DNA of 64,000 bases from Chthonomonas calidirosea (GCA_945882415.1 CAMCWC010000003.1:143830-207829), one strand, 5' to 3'. Counted from the first letter of the stretch, positions 52,339 to 61,830 are shown. Numbers and translations: made by a program. Notes: a model not told the origin generated them from the sequence alone.

Positions 52339-52884
52339 TTACTTCTTGCGGCGTCGGAGGAAAAGTCCGCCGAGTCCGATGACCGCGAAGCTTGCCGGCT
52401 CTGGAACCGGAGCGCTCGTCTTGTTGATCACGTAGAACGTATCGCAGTCGTTGTACTTGCCGTTGATCTTGACTTCGAAGCCATTCGAGATCTTCGCTCC
52501 GCTGGTCGAAGTGAGTGCTTTGAAAGCAAACGTCTTGCTTGCGTTGGATTTGACGGCCTGCTTCTGGTCGCCGTCGCTCCAGCCAGTGACCTGCTTGTAG
52601 CCGCTGAGTCCCTTGAATCCCCAACCCGAAGGCGTGGTCTTGCTGGATGAGGAAGTGAACGAACCGGTGGTTGCGACTTGGTAGAAGCCAACGACATCCG
52701 TGATCGTGTAAGTCTTGGTGCCGAGCTTCAAGGTGGCGCCGCTTGCGAGCGAAACCGTGAAGGACAATGGGGACGATTGGGTTGCGGTCAAACCGGTGAG
52801 CTCAACCGTGGAGAACGAACTCCGGGTTTGCGCGCTCGAGACGGCGACGATAGCCAAGGCAGCAAAAATAAGGATGCGCTTCAT
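52339..52884 (-). CDS. PEP-CTERM protein B
   Basis: A 181-residue paralogue of PEP-CTERM A: signal MKRILIFAALAIVAVSSA, a body with the shared motif FYQVATTGSFTSSSSKTTP and GWGFKGLSGYKQVTGWSDGD, and the tail VPEPASFAVIGLGGLFLRRRKK. A ribosome-binding site GAGGAATT precedes the ATG. Length, domain order and position all match A, pointing to a tandem duplication; an own terminator stands between them. Confidence 0.95.
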   Translation of the reverse strand: MKRILIFAALAIVAVSSAQTRSSFSTVELTGLTATQSSPLSFTVSLASGATLKLGTKTYTITDVVGFYQVATTGSFTSSSSKTTPSGWGFKGLSGYKQVTGWSDGDQKQAVKSNASKTFAFKALTSTSGAKISNGFEVKINGKYNDCDTFYVINKTSAPVPEPASFAVIGLGGLFLRRRKK

Positions 52885-52987
52885 AATTCCTCAGCGACAA
52901 GTTTGTGGCAACGATTGTGGTTTGCATGACACCTTTCTTCGTTACCGGAAATGGGTGACAGAGAAGTCGGCATAATGAAACCAACCC

Positions 52988-53515
52988 ATGAGTGCACTTT
53001 TGATGGACGCCGAGGACATTCGCCGAACCCTCGGAAGAATGGCCCACGAAATCATCGAAGCTAACCACGGAACCGAAAATCTGGTTGTGGTCGGAGTGCT
53101 TCGACGCGGCTGGCCCATCGCCAAGCGGCTGGCATTCAGCCTCACTCAGATTGAAGGCACAACCGTTCCGTGTGGAAAAGTGGATGCGCGGCGCTTTCGG
53201 GACGATCGCAAGCGGCCCGATGAGGACCTGACCGAAATTCCGTTTGAGATCACCGGAAAGAAAGTCATTCTCGTGGACGAGGTGATCTTCACCGCACGAA
53301 CCGCAAGAGCGGCGCTCGATGCCGTGATGACTGCCGGCAGACCGGAAAACGTACAACTTGCAGTCCTCGTGGATCGCGGGCACCGAGAGCTGCCGATCGA
53401 ACCTAATTACTGCGGACGAAAGTTCTTCACAAATCGAACGGACCACATCATCGTTCGCGTGAACGAAATTGACGGCGAAGACGCCGTGGTTTTGGAATCT
53501 GGAGAAAAGTCATGA
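52988..53515 (+). CDS. pyrR: Bifunctional pyr regulator / uracil phosphoribosyltransferase PyrR
   Basis: PyrR senses UMP and controls pyr mRNA attenuation and can convert uracil with PRPP to UMP. The 175-residue product has the PRPP loop ILVDEVIFTARTARAALDAVM (TAR for the usual TGR), the LVVVGVLRRGWPIAKRLA block, and VLVDRGHRELPIEPNYCGR. It is the first gene of pyrR-pyrB-pyrC and is coupled to pyrB by ATGA. The 103-bp leader was scanned for an antiterminator-like structure but none was clear. Confidence 0.93.
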   Translation: MSALLMDAEDIRRTLGRMAHEIIEANHGTENLVVVGVLRRGWPIAKRLAFSLTQIEGTTVPCGKVDARRFRDDRKRPDEDLTEIPFEITGKKVILVDEVIFTARTARAALDAVMTAGRPENVQLAVLVDRGHRELPIEPNYCGRKFFTNRTDHIIVRVNEIDGEDAVVLESGEKS

Positions 53516-54438
53516 GTAACAACCTTTTGGGGATTCGGGAGCTCGATCTTGATCAGATTGAGACCCTTCTCGCCATCGCTGCCGACTTCAAAGTTCGAAT
53601 CATCGAAGGTCGACCGGTTCCGAAAATCACCGACAAAGTCGTTGGCATGCTCTTTTTTGAAGACTCCACGAGAACTCGGGTGAGCTTCGAACAGGCAGCG
53701 CACTATCTCGGCCTTAAGACGGCTAACTTTGCGGCAGGCGCGAGTTCCATGAGTAAGGGCGAGACCCTGAAAGATACGATCCTGACCTTGCGATATGAGC
53801 GTTTAGACGGCCTAGTCATTCGTCACCGCATGAGTGGTGCCCCGAACCTGGCAGCGCGATTCTTCGCCGGACCGGTCCTCAACGCTGGCGACGGAATGCA
53901 TGAGCATCCGACCCAAGCCCTCGGCGATGCCCTCACGATTCTTGAACGAAAGGAAAAAATTGAAGGGCTGAAAGTCGCGATTGTTGGCGACGTCGAGCAT
54001 AGTCGCGTGGCACGGTCCAACGCTTGGCTCCTCTCGAAACTCGGGGCAAGCGTTAACTTCGTGGGGCCACGAACTTTGATGCCACCTAACTCTTCACTTC
54101 TCCCGGGCAGGGTCTATCACGATTTAGAAGCCGGGATTGAAGGAGCAGATGTGATCATCTGCTTACGCTTACAGCGCGAGCGCATGGCAGAAGGTCTGCT
54201 CAGCTCCAGTGGCGAGTACGCCGCGATGTACCAAATCAATCAGCGCAATCTGGCGTGGGCCGCGCCTGAATGTTTGGTCATGCACCCCGGACCCATTAAC
54301 CGTGGCATTGAGGTTGACGATTTCACCGCCGACGGAGAGCAAAGCGCGATTACGGCTCAGATCGAAAACGGCATCTTTGTCCGAATGGCTTCTCTTTACT
54401 GGGTCTTCGGTGGCACGGTCGCCGAGGTGATGGCGTAG
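53512..54438 (+). CDS. pyrB: Aspartate carbamoyltransferase catalytic subunit
   Basis: Second step of pyrimidine synthesis. The 308-residue enzyme has the carbamoyl-phosphate motif FFEDSTRTRVSFEQAA, RHRMSGAPNLAARFF, HEHPTQALGDALTI and VGDVEHSRVARSN (the 'DIxxSR' region), and ends HPGPINRGIEVDDFTADGEQSAI-, typical of Gram-positive-like PyrB without PyrI. No regulatory PyrI subunit follows. Overlaps pyrR; 34 bp to pyrC. Confidence 0.96.
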   Translation: MSNNLLGIRELDLDQIETLLAIAADFKVRIIEGRPVPKITDKVVGMLFFEDSTRTRVSFEQAAHYLGLKTANFAAGASSMSKGETLKDTILTLRYERLDGLVIRHRMSGAPNLAARFFAGPVLNAGDGMHEHPTQALGDALTILERKEKIEGLKVAIVGDVEHSRVARSNAWLLSKLGASVNFVGPRTLMPPNSSLLPGRVYHDLEAGIEGADVIICLRLQRERMAEGLLSSSGEYAAMYQINQRNLAWAAPECLVMHPGPINRGIEVDDFTADGEQSAITAQIENGIFVRMASLYWVFGGTVAEVMA

Positions 54439-54472
54439 CGACGCCAACGGCGATTAGGGATACTCACTAGGT

Positions 54473-55804
54473 ATGCGCACCCTCCTCCAGAACGGCAGAA
54501 TCCTGGACCCTTCCCAGAACATGGACCGGATTGGTAGCGTTCTGATCGAAAACGATCAGGTCGTTCAGGTGGGTGATATTGAACTTGGCAACCGGCCAGC
54601 GGATGAGATTTACGACTGTACCGGGCTCTGGATTACTCCCGGATTAGTTGACCCGCATGTTCACCTTCGAGAACCGGGATCAACCCACAAAGAAGACATT
54701 GCGACCGGAACTCAAGCCGCCGCCGCCGGTGGATACACGACGATCTGCTGCATGCCGAACACGAATCCGCCGCTGGACAACCCGGCGCTGGTCGATTTCA
54801 TTCTCGATCGTTCTGCCTCACCAGATGCCGGTGGCGTTTTTGTGGCCCCAGTTGGTGCGTTGACGAGAGGCATGAAGGGAGAAACCCTCGCTGACCTCGC
54901 GGCCATGAAGCGCGCGGGAATCGTCGCGGCCAGCGATGAAGAATTCCCCATCCAGAACGCCAACATCATGATGCGGGCGATGGAGTTCTGTGTCCAGCTG
55001 GATCTCCCGATCATGGCGCACTGCGAGGACACAAACCTAAGTAATCGCGGCAGCATGAACGAAGGTGCCATGAGCGCGATGCTTGGTTTACGCGGAATTC
55101 CACGGTCTTCAGAAGAGATCGCGATTGTCCGGAATGGCTTGCTCGCCCTTCACACCGGCTGTCGACTGCACATCATGCGGGTCAGCACTTGGGGCGCGGT
55201 CGAAATGGTTCGCCAGCTCAAGTTCCTCGGAGCTCCGGTTACTTGTGAAATCTGTCCGATGCACTTCGCGCTCACGGAAGACATGATCGGCGACTTCGAT
55301 ACTCGCTACAAAACGCTTCCACCGTTGCGAACCCAGATCGACATCGACCTCTTGCTGCAGGGCATCAACGACGGCACCATCGACTGCATCGCGAGCGACC
55401 ACTCGCCGCATGCTTCCTACGAAGTCGACGTTCCGTTCGAAGAAGCCCCGTTCGGCACGGCTCAACTCGAAAGCTCCGTCGCGGTGACGCTGACTTATCT
55501 GACCCACAAGGGGATCTTGTCGCCGCTGGAGACCATCCGAAAGCTCTCGACCGCTCCGGCGAGCATTTTGCGCTTGGAAGCAGGATCGCTGAAACCAGGT
55601 GAAACGCCAGTCGCTCAAGTTACGGTTATCGATCCGAACCTGGAGTGGACGTTTGATCGGGACAAAACCTTTAGTAAGAGCAAGAACACGCCGTTCCATG
55701 ATTTCCGCCTGAAGGGCAAATCCCTGCTCACCTTCTGCGGTGGCGAGCTTTATCGGGATGCCATGTTCAGCGCAGACCGGTACCAAATCGTGACTTCGGC
55801 ATGA
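54473..55804 (+). CDS. pyrC: Dihydroorotase
   Basis: Third step of pyrimidine synthesis: closure of the dihydroorotate ring. The 443-residue type I enzyme has DPHVHLREPGSTHKEDIATG (first metal histidines and substrate Arg), CCMPNTNPPLD, the metal-bridge region MAHCEDTNLSNRG, HIMRVSTWGAVE (third His), and the Asp motif IASDHSPH. Ends with a conserved FSADRYQIVTSA-type beta tail. Its stop overlaps a lipoprotein gene. Confidence 0.96.
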   Translation: MRTLLQNGRILDPSQNMDRIGSVLIENDQVVQVGDIELGNRPADEIYDCTGLWITPGLVDPHVHLREPGSTHKEDIATGTQAAAAGGYTTICCMPNTNPPLDNPALVDFILDRSASPDAGGVFVAPVGALTRGMKGETLADLAAMKRAGIVAASDEEFPIQNANIMMRAMEFCVQLDLPIMAHCEDTNLSNRGSMNEGAMSAMLGLRGIPRSSEEIAIVRNGLLALHTGCRLHIMRVSTWGAVEMVRQLKFLGAPVTCEICPMHFALTEDMIGDFDTRYKTLPPLRTQIDIDLLLQGINDGTIDCIASDHSPHASYEVDVPFEEAPFGTAQLESSVAVTLTYLTHKGILSPLETIRKLSTAPASILRLEAGSLKPGETPVAQVTVIDPNLEWTFDRDKTFSKSKNTPFHDFRLKGKSLLTFCGGELYRDAMFSADRYQIVTSA

Positions 55805-56583
55805 GAACGCCATCCTTTGTTGCCGCCTGCTTCGTCGTCGTGGCTGTTGGCATGGGCGGCTGTCAGTCGCCAAAACTTCCCGACCCGAATGATCCGAAAA
55901 CCGTCGGCGTGATTGCTCCGGATGTCTTGCGGAATTTGCTGAAGGGCGCAGCGACGCAGTTTTACAGCCGGGTTCGCACTCGGGAAATCACCGACGCCGA
56001 GGCGCAGCAATATCTCACCGAGTACGCAAACGACCTCCTCAAGACTGTCCAAGCTAAAGATGTTCCGGCGGACCGTGCTTGGGAGTACGCCGAAGTGTTG
56101 ATGACGGCAAAGCGATGGAAGGATGCGCAGAAGTTCTTAGAACTCGCTGTCAAAAATCCCGATTCCGAAGACCGCCGCGTGAACGACAACTTGCGGCTTG
56201 CTCGCGTACAAGCAACCTTGGGCGATGTCGACGCTGCGGTTAAGTCGGCCCGATCCGTGTTTAACGCCAAGCCCGTGGACAAAGCACCGATTCTGACGGC
56301 GGTGCTCCTAGAAATCGTCCCGGCGGGCGAAGGGAAGAAGAAGGACGCCGAACTTGCATTGCTTCTTGAAGAGGCGGTTTATCAGAGCCGCGACGCGCAA
56401 GTTGATCCGAGCACCGAGGCAGGGGCCAAGTACCTTGCCGCCCGACCATTTCACGTCCGGAACGCTTGGGAAAAGATTCAGGAGCTGTACGAGCGTGCCG
56501 GAAAACCTGAAGAAGGAGCAAAAGCCGCGCAACGCGGTTTGGGCCCGTCTAGATCCGAAACTGGAAACGTTCAGTCGATATGA
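55801..56583 (+). CDS. Lipoprotein with TPR-like repeats, coupled to pyrC
   Basis: No family recognised. The 260-residue product has a signal with lipobox GMGGC (Cys near residue 21) and helical repeats: AWEYAEVLMTAKRWKDAQKFLELAVKNP and NLRLARVQATLGDVDAAVKSARSVF, two-helix units like tetratricopeptide repeats, and a final AWEKIQELYERAGKPEEGAKAAQRG. Its ATG overlaps the pyrC stop, so it is translated with the pyrimidine genes though no link to pyrimidine synthesis is visible. Its end overlaps the convergent maf gene by 13 bp. Confidence 0.75.
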   Translation: MRTPSFVAACFVVVAVGMGGCQSPKLPDPNDPKTVGVIAPDVLRNLLKGAATQFYSRVRTREITDAEAQQYLTEYANDLLKTVQAKDVPADRAWEYAEVLMTAKRWKDAQKFLELAVKNPDSEDRRVNDNLRLARVQATLGDVDAAVKSARSVFNAKPVDKAPILTAVLLEIVPAGEGKKKDAELALLLEEAVYQSRDAQVDPSTEAGAKYLAARPFHVRNAWEKIQELYERAGKPEEGAKAAQRGLGPSRSETGNVQSI

Positions 56584-57158
56584 CCTAACCGGACGAGTTC
56601 TTCCTGAACTCGCTCGACTGGATATCCGATCACATTTGTGCGAAGTCCCACGACTTCTTCAACAAACTCCGTGCCGAGCCCTTGAAGGCCGTAAGCGCCC
56701 GCTTTGTCCATCGGTTCGCCCGTTGCGATGTAGCTCTCGATTTGCTCATCCGTGAGGTGGCGAAACGTCACTTCGCTTCGCTCAACAAAGGAAAAGTCGC
56801 CGTTTGGCCACACGATAGCCACGCCGGTTGCAACGATGTGCGTAGTTCCGGAGAGGGCTTTCAGCATCCGCTTGGCGTCCTCGGGGCTTGTTGGTTTTCC
56901 GTACTGCACATAGCCCAGTTCTTCCTTGACCGCAACCACCGTGTCGCCGCCGAGAACCAGGTGATTTGGATTCTGGGAGTACACCCACATGGCCTTAGCT
57001 AGGGCCAAGTTTTGGGCCGTCACGAACGGATCGGATACCGTCAAAGCGTCCTCATCTAGGTCGGCGGGAATGACCTGAAAGTCCGGCAAGATCAGCTTAA
57101 GTAGAGATTGGCGACGTGGCGATGCGCTTGCGAGGATGACCGGAAGTTCGTAAGACAC
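56571..57158 (-). CDS. maf: Maf-family nucleoside triphosphate pyrophosphatase
   Basis: Maf proteins hydrolyse dTTP/UTP or modified nucleotides. The 195-residue protein has the signature PVILASASPRRQSLLKLI, LGGDTVVAVKEELGYVQYGKPTSPEDAKRML, the substrate block SGTTHIVATGVAI, and YIATGEPMDKAGAYGLQGLGTEFVEEVVG. The normal length and all motifs are present. Convergent with the pyr-operon lipoprotein. Confidence 0.95.
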   Translation of the reverse strand: MSYELPVILASASPRRQSLLKLILPDFQVIPADLDEDALTVSDPFVTAQNLALAKAMWVYSQNPNHLVLGGDTVVAVKEELGYVQYGKPTSPEDAKRMLKALSGTTHIVATGVAIVWPNGDFSFVERSEVTFRHLTDEQIESYIATGEPMDKAGAYGLQGLGTEFVEEVVGLRTNVIGYPVERVQEELVRLGHID

Positions 57159-57271
57159 GCCATATTTTGCCGTTATCTTGAAGATTTTCTGAAACCCTGA
57201 CTTTATGGGCCCAGGGGAGAGAAATGACCGAACGTTAAGATTCGTTCACAATTAGAGGAAGGCCATCCTGA

Positions 57272-58384
57272 ATGAGAGTTCCCTTTTACGATATTAAGGC
57301 GCAGTACGACGAACTGAAATCCGAAATGGATCGCGCCACGCTTGAAGTCATCTCGAGCGGCAAGTACATGCTCGGTGCAAACCACAACGCATTCGAATCC
57401 GAGATGGCCGCTCGGCACCGATGTAAACACGGCATCGCTCTAAACTCGGGCACTGACGCACTCCGCATTCTCATGGACGCGGTTGGCATCGGACCGGGGG
57501 ACGAAGTCATCACCACCGCGTTCACCTTTGTTGCCAGCACAGAAACGATCGTCCAAGTTGGGGCGAGACCGGTCTTCGTTGACATCGAAAAGGATCACTT
57601 CATGATCGATGTCGAGAAAATCGAGGCCGCGATCACTCCTCGGACAAAGGCGATTCTGCCCGTCCATTTGTTCGGACAGTTGGCAAACGTCGCGGAGATT
57701 CAGCGGATTGCCGAAAAGTACGAGTTGATCATCATCGAGGACTCGGCTCAGGCAGTTGATTGCACCTACCAGGGAGTTCAAACCGGCAACTTCGGCATCG
57801 GCGCTGGTTTCAGCTTCTACGTCACGAAGAATCTCGGTGCCGCTGGCGACGCGGGCATGATCGTGACCAACGACGACGAGATTGCCGAAAAGTGCCGCGC
57901 CATCCGGATTCATGGCATGGGTCGGGAGCGCTACTATTACGACTACGTTGGCTACACCTCTCGCATGGATGAGGTTCAAGCGGCCGTGCTCCGGGTTAAG
58001 TTGACCCAGCTCGACACCTGGAACAGACGGCGCGCGCAATTGGCGGCTATTTACAACGAGGAACTGCGTGACACCGGGATCAAGCTGCCGTTCACCGCAA
58101 CGGGCAACAACCACACCTGGCACCAATACAGCGTGATCACCGACCGGCGCGATGAGCTTCAGGCGTTTCTAAAGGGTCAGGAAGTCGATTCGATGATCTA
58201 CTATCCGGTTCCGCTGCACTACCACGCGCCGTACCGACACTTGGCGGAGGGTCATGGTTCTCTGCCGGTTACCGAGGATGTCGCTCGCCAAATTTTGAAT
58301 CTTCCGATTCAGCCGCACCTTTCCGACGAACAAGTTCGACACACCTGCGCGTTGGTGCGGGAGTTCACCACCGTGCGCGCCTGA
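57272..58384 (+). CDS. DegT/DnrJ/EryC1/StrS-family sugar aminotransferase
   Basis: A PLP enzyme transferring an amino group to a keto-sugar nucleotide. The 370-residue protein has ALNSGTDALRILMDAVGIGPGDEVITTAFTFVAS, IIIEDSAQAVDCTYQG, and the Schiff-base Lys186 in FYVTKNLGAAGDAGM, then RIHGMGRERYYYDYVGYTSRMDEVQAA. It heads a cluster with a FemAB/GNAT-like protein and a glycosyltransferase, suggesting surface polysaccharide or nucleotide-sugar modification. Confidence 0.95.
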   Translation: MRVPFYDIKAQYDELKSEMDRATLEVISSGKYMLGANHNAFESEMAARHRCKHGIALNSGTDALRILMDAVGIGPGDEVITTAFTFVASTETIVQVGARPVFVDIEKDHFMIDVEKIEAAITPRTKAILPVHLFGQLANVAEIQRIAEKYELIIIEDSAQAVDCTYQGVQTGNFGIGAGFSFYVTKNLGAAGDAGMIVTNDDEIAEKCRAIRIHGMGRERYYYDYVGYTSRMDEVQAAVLRVKLTQLDTWNRRRAQLAAIYNEELRDTGIKLPFTATGNNHTWHQYSVITDRRDELQAFLKGQEVDSMIYYPVPLHYHAPYRHLAEGHGSLPVTEDVARQILNLPIQPHLSDEQVRHTCALVREFTTVRA

Positions 58385-58386
58385 GC

Positions 58387-59409
58387 ATGCACCGGGTCGA
58401 GATCTGGGACACCCTAGATTCCGGCTGGAATCGAGAGGAATGGAACGAACTTTGCGCCGAGGATCCTCTGGCTACGGTTTTCCAGTCGTCAGAATGGCTG
58501 CAGGCTTATAGGGAAACGTCGCACTTTTTTTCTCGGTGGATAGTCCTGCGGCGAGATAGACAACCTACCTGCGGAGTCGCGATTGTACGATCACATTTCA
58601 CTCTGGGCTTTGCCGGCGGCAGCTTTGCCGATGTGCGCGGCCCGGTTATGCGTCCCGGTGCGGAGCAAGACCTGGAACTGCTTTACGAGTGGCTGATGTC
58701 GAGTCGCATCGCTCCGTTCGATTTTCGAGAGGTTGCAGCCGAGCGTGGGCCAAAGGGTGCAGTCACGTTGCCTGAATCCGTTCGTTGGCAAATTGACCTT
58801 CCGACCACGTTTGAGGAGTACCTTTCCACGCTCGGCAAGAGCATGCGAGCCGATCTCAAACGGGCAGCGCGGGCAGACGGTCTGGTGGTCGGGAAGCTTA
58901 ATGGTCCTGATCGCCTGGAAGGCTTCGAGCAACTTGTTCGCTTGCACCAAGCCCGATGGAGGCAACGCTGGATGCCCGGCTCATTCCATGGACGTGCCCT
59001 AAAGTTTCATCGGCGCTTCCTGCAGTTGGCCACCGAAGAGCAAGTGAGCATCTGGAGAGCGCTGGATGCGGAGTCCCAGAAGCCCGTTGGTTACCTGTAC
59101 GCGCTGCATCATGGAGACACAACGAGCTATTACCAAGCTGGCATCGATCCCCAGCTGACGAAGTGCTCGCCAGGAACTGCCCTAGTCGCGGCCGTGATTA
59201 AGGATGCGATCTCTCGTGGCGATAAAAAATTCGATCTGCTTCGAGGCGAAGAGCCCTACAAGCTCCGCTGGAAACCGCAACGACGAGTTGAAAATCAGCG
59301 TTATCTCTTTGAAGGAAACGGATGGATCAGTCAGGGGTCGTTGGCAATGCGGCGCAAACTTGCCCTCTGGGAGCGCGGAGTCAAGTCCATCCTGGAGCAG
59401 AGACGGTGA
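58387..59409 (+). CDS. FemAB/GNAT-like acyltransferase (GNAT_6-type)
   Basis: A 340-residue protein of the FemAB-like/GNAT_6 (PF13480) group found in exopolysaccharide clusters: WNELCAEDPLATVFQSSEWLQAYRET, the LGKSMRADLKRAARADG helix, FHRRFLQLATEEQVSIWRALDAESQKPVGYLYALHHGD-, and SPGTALVAAVIKDAISRGDKKFDLLRGEEPYK. It probably N-acylates an aminosugar or lipid precursor, which fits the aminotransferase 2 bp upstream. Its stop overlaps the glycosyltransferase start (GTGA). Confidence 0.85.
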   Translation: MHRVEIWDTLDSGWNREEWNELCAEDPLATVFQSSEWLQAYRETSHFFSRWIVLRRDRQPTCGVAIVRSHFTLGFAGGSFADVRGPVMRPGAEQDLELLYEWLMSSRIAPFDFREVAAERGPKGAVTLPESVRWQIDLPTTFEEYLSTLGKSMRADLKRAARADGLVVGKLNGPDRLEGFEQLVRLHQARWRQRWMPGSFHGRALKFHRRFLQLATEEQVSIWRALDAESQKPVGYLYALHHGDTTSYYQAGIDPQLTKCSPGTALVAAVIKDAISRGDKKFDLLRGEEPYKLRWKPQRRVENQRYLFEGNGWISQGSLAMRRKLALWERGVKSILEQRR

Positions 59410-60077
59410 ACTGGGATCGGCGCGTAGCCGTAGTCCTGCCTGCCTATAACGAAGAGCCGCGAATTTCGTTTGTGCTGCAGGGCGTGTTGTCCTCTAACAT
59501 CCCAGATGAGGTCATCGTGGTTTGCGATGGTTGCACCGATGGAACCGCAACCATCGCGCGACGTTTTAGTGGTGTCGCCGTTCTCGAACTTGAGGCGAAC
59601 TGCGGCAAGGCCGCCGCGATGATGAAGGCGGTTCAGAGCTCGCAGGCCGATATCTTCTTGTTTCTAGATGCGGATCTGCTCGGCTTGAGATCGCAGCATG
59701 TTCGTGATCTGCTGGAACCTGTGCTCGCTGGCGAAGTAGGAATGACAATCGGCATCTTTCACGGCGGGAGATTTTGGAGCGACCTTGGCCACAAGATTTC
59801 GCCAAACCTAAGCGGGCAGCGGGCGATGACCCGAGAGTTCATTTCTGGACTCGATCACGCGGAAACGCTTGGCATGGGCGTCGAGATCGCCCTGAACCAG
59901 ATGGCGAATCGTGCCGGAATCGTTGTCCGCCGGGTGACCATGGTGGGCGTTTCGAACTTTCACAAGGAAGCTAAGCTCGGACTCTTGCGAGGTCTTGGTG
60001 CCCGCGCCCGGATGTATCGCGAGGTAGGGCGGTCTTGGCTAAAGCACCGTGGCGGCTGGCACATTCGGCACCGCTGA
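59406..60077 (+). CDS. Family 2-like glycosyltransferase
   Basis: The 223-residue protein starts at a GTG overlapping the stop of the acyltransferase gene. It has the GT-A fold motifs VAVVLPAYNEEPRISFVLQG, VVCDGCTDGTATIARRF, and LFLDADLLGLRSQHV with a DAD-type metal site; the C-terminal half is a basic region (RGLGARARMYREVGRSWLKHRGG). A short cytoplasmic GT2 without membrane helices. It closes the three-gene polysaccharide group. A TTG far upstream would overlap the previous gene by 88 bp and is rejected. Confidence 0.88.
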   Translation: MNWDRRVAVVLPAYNEEPRISFVLQGVLSSNIPDEVIVVCDGCTDGTATIARRFSGVAVLELEANCGKAAAMMKAVQSSQADIFLFLDADLLGLRSQHVRDLLEPVLAGEVGMTIGIFHGGRFWSDLGHKISPNLSGQRAMTREFISGLDHAETLGMGVEIALNQMANRAGIVVRRVTMVGVSNFHKEAKLGLLRGLGARARMYREVGRSWLKHRGGWHIRHR

Positions 60078-60240
60078 TGTCCCCTAAAACCGGATCCTCC
60101 GAAGTGTCCCGAGCGGGAGTCAAACAGAACGAGCCCGAGCTAATCCCGAAGATCCCCCTCCTCATCTGGCCGGGCTCAAAATCCAATTTCGGTAATCAGC
60201 CGTACACCCGCGCGGCAACGGTACGTCTGGTAGCTTAAAG

Positions 60241-61830
60241 ATGATGCTGGCGGCTTCGTTTCTGTTCGCGGTGGCAATGGCTCCCAAGACCCTGAGCCTG
60301 CCTCCCTCGGTTCATCCGGAGTTCGCGAAAGCGGCAAAGGCAGTTGCCGGCGCAACCCAAGCCGGAGATTTTGATAAGGCGGGCCGACTTCTTACCTGGC
60401 TCCCGAGCGAAGTTATCACGGTCGAGTGGGATGACCAAAAGGTGCCGGCAAAGTATCGCCGGGAGTATCGGCGCGGGTTCGAGGATGCGCTTAAGGAATG
60501 GTCATCCGTGCCAAACGGTCCGCGATTTGCTGAAGAGAAAGGCGGACTTGTTCGATTCACTTTCGAGAAGGAATTAGCCGAGTCGGACGTTCCTGGCGTT
60601 CCGCTTGGCGCGGCCACATTCTTCAAGGATAAGTCGAATCCTCGATTAGAGGTTGTCCTCGGATTGAGCCGAGGGCCCAGTCGGTCAAGAACCGAAGGGA
60701 TCGAGATTCGCAACGAGGTCGTCGCAGGACTCGCGCAAGCGATGGGCTTTTCTCCGAATCCGCTCTTCGGGTTTGCCGCTTCGCGTACTGACATGAACGC
60801 CAACCGGCCAATCGGGATTTTCCCCGGAGACATTCGGCACTATCAAGCAAACCGACAACTGGTCGCCGAGCTCACGGCCGCCGTCGAAGCAAAGCAGACG
60901 ATCACCATCCCAGACGGTAAGTACTCCCTTGACCGCGATTCGGTCGATGCCGGAACGGTCACCGAAGGGGAGAAAGCAACTTTTACCTTCCAACTTTCTA
61001 ATCCAGGTGATGGCCCTCTCCTATACCGGACGGGAGCGGATTGCGGTTGCGTGATCCCGCCGAAGCCGGGCGAAGTTGCGCCGGGCGGCTCCACGATTCT
61101 GGTGGCACAAATCGATACCCGCGGCTTTCCGGGCGATTTGCAGAAAAAAGTCGTTCTCTACACCAACGATCCCGAACAACCCACTCGATCGCTCAATCTC
61201 CGCGTTCGTAGTCGGCCCGAATTCCGGTGGATCATGCCAGCAGGGAACACGGTTTCCGTTGAAGATGGTTGGCCGGAAGGTGCGATCTACTTCTTTGGGC
61301 CGGATGCCGCCAAGTTGGATTGGAAAGACCTGAAAGTTGAAGGCATCGCCGGAACTGCCTCCGCCGAACCATGGACCGGCGACCTTGCCGACGCTGAGAT
61401 GAGCGAGCCAGTGTCACCGCGAAAGGGCTGGAAAATCAAGCTGGAAGTGAAACCGGAAGCCGTGTTGGGACGAACCTTGGTTACGCTTTCTGTCCCGAAC
61501 CCAGAGCCAACGAAGGCGCGGATATCTCTACCGTTCTTCATCCAGCGCGGAATTCTCGCGAGCCCGTCCGAGGTGTATTTTGGTGAGATGTCGGTTGGTC
61601 GAAGTGCCTTCTTCACCTTGTCTCGCCCGAAGGCTTTTAGTGTCACTGAGGTCAAGTCCGATTCGCCTTCCTTCAAAGTTGAGGTGGTGAAGTCTTCGCC
61701 GACCGAGGTCACGTACAAGGTGATCTATCAAGGCGGGCAACTTGGCGATATTCGCGCGAAAGTGATCCTGAAAACCGACGACCCGAAGCAGCCGACCATC
61801 GTTGTTCCGATTGCTGGAATCGCAGCATGA
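60241..61830 (+). CDS. Exported protein: degenerate matrixin-like domain plus DUF1573
   Basis: The 529-residue product has a signal (LAASFLFAVAMAP) and a ~230-residue N-terminal region with the shape of a matrixin metallopeptidase; where HExxHxxG would be, it reads NEVVAGLAQAMG, so the zinc histidines are gone (pseudo-enzyme, inference). Residues about 235-330 are a DUF1573 Ig-like domain with the characteristic GADCGCVIPPK and GFPGDLQKKVVLYTNDP. The last ~200 residues look like further beta domains. It is coupled by ATGA to a tetrahaem cytochrome. Confidence 0.8.
   Translation: MMLAASFLFAVAMAPKTLSLPPSVHPEFAKAAKAVAGATQAGDFDKAGRLLTWLPSEVITVEWDDQKVPAKYRREYRRGFEDALKEWSSVPNGPRFAEEKGGLVRFTFEKELAESDVPGVPLGAATFFKDKSNPRLEVVLGLSRGPSRSRTEGIEIRNEVVAGLAQAMGFSPNPLFGFAASRTDMNANRPIGIFPGDIRHYQANRQLVAELTAAVEAKQTITIPDGKYSLDRDSVDAGTVTEGEKATFTFQLSNPGDGPLLYRTGADCGCVIPPKPGEVAPGGSTILVAQIDTRGFPGDLQKKVVLYTNDPEQPTRSLNLRVRSRPEFRWIMPAGNTVSVEDGWPEGAIYFFGPDAAKLDWKDLKVEGIAGTASAEPWTGDLADAEMSEPVSPRKGWKIKLEVKPEAVLGRTLVTLSVPNPEPTKARISLPFFIQRGILASPSEVYFGEMSVGRSAFFTLSRPKAFSVTEVKSDSPSFKVEVVKSSPTEVTYKVIYQGGQLGDIRAKVILKTDDPKQPTIVVPIAGIAA

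Noticed and set aside
52885..52987. PyrR-type attenuator in the pyr leader
   Set aside because: The leader is short and no anti-antiterminator/terminator alternatives could be drawn with confidence.
60078..60240. Gap after the glycosyltransferase checked for a tRNA or small RNA
   Set aside because: No cloverleaf or T-loop sequence found; nothing else recognisable.
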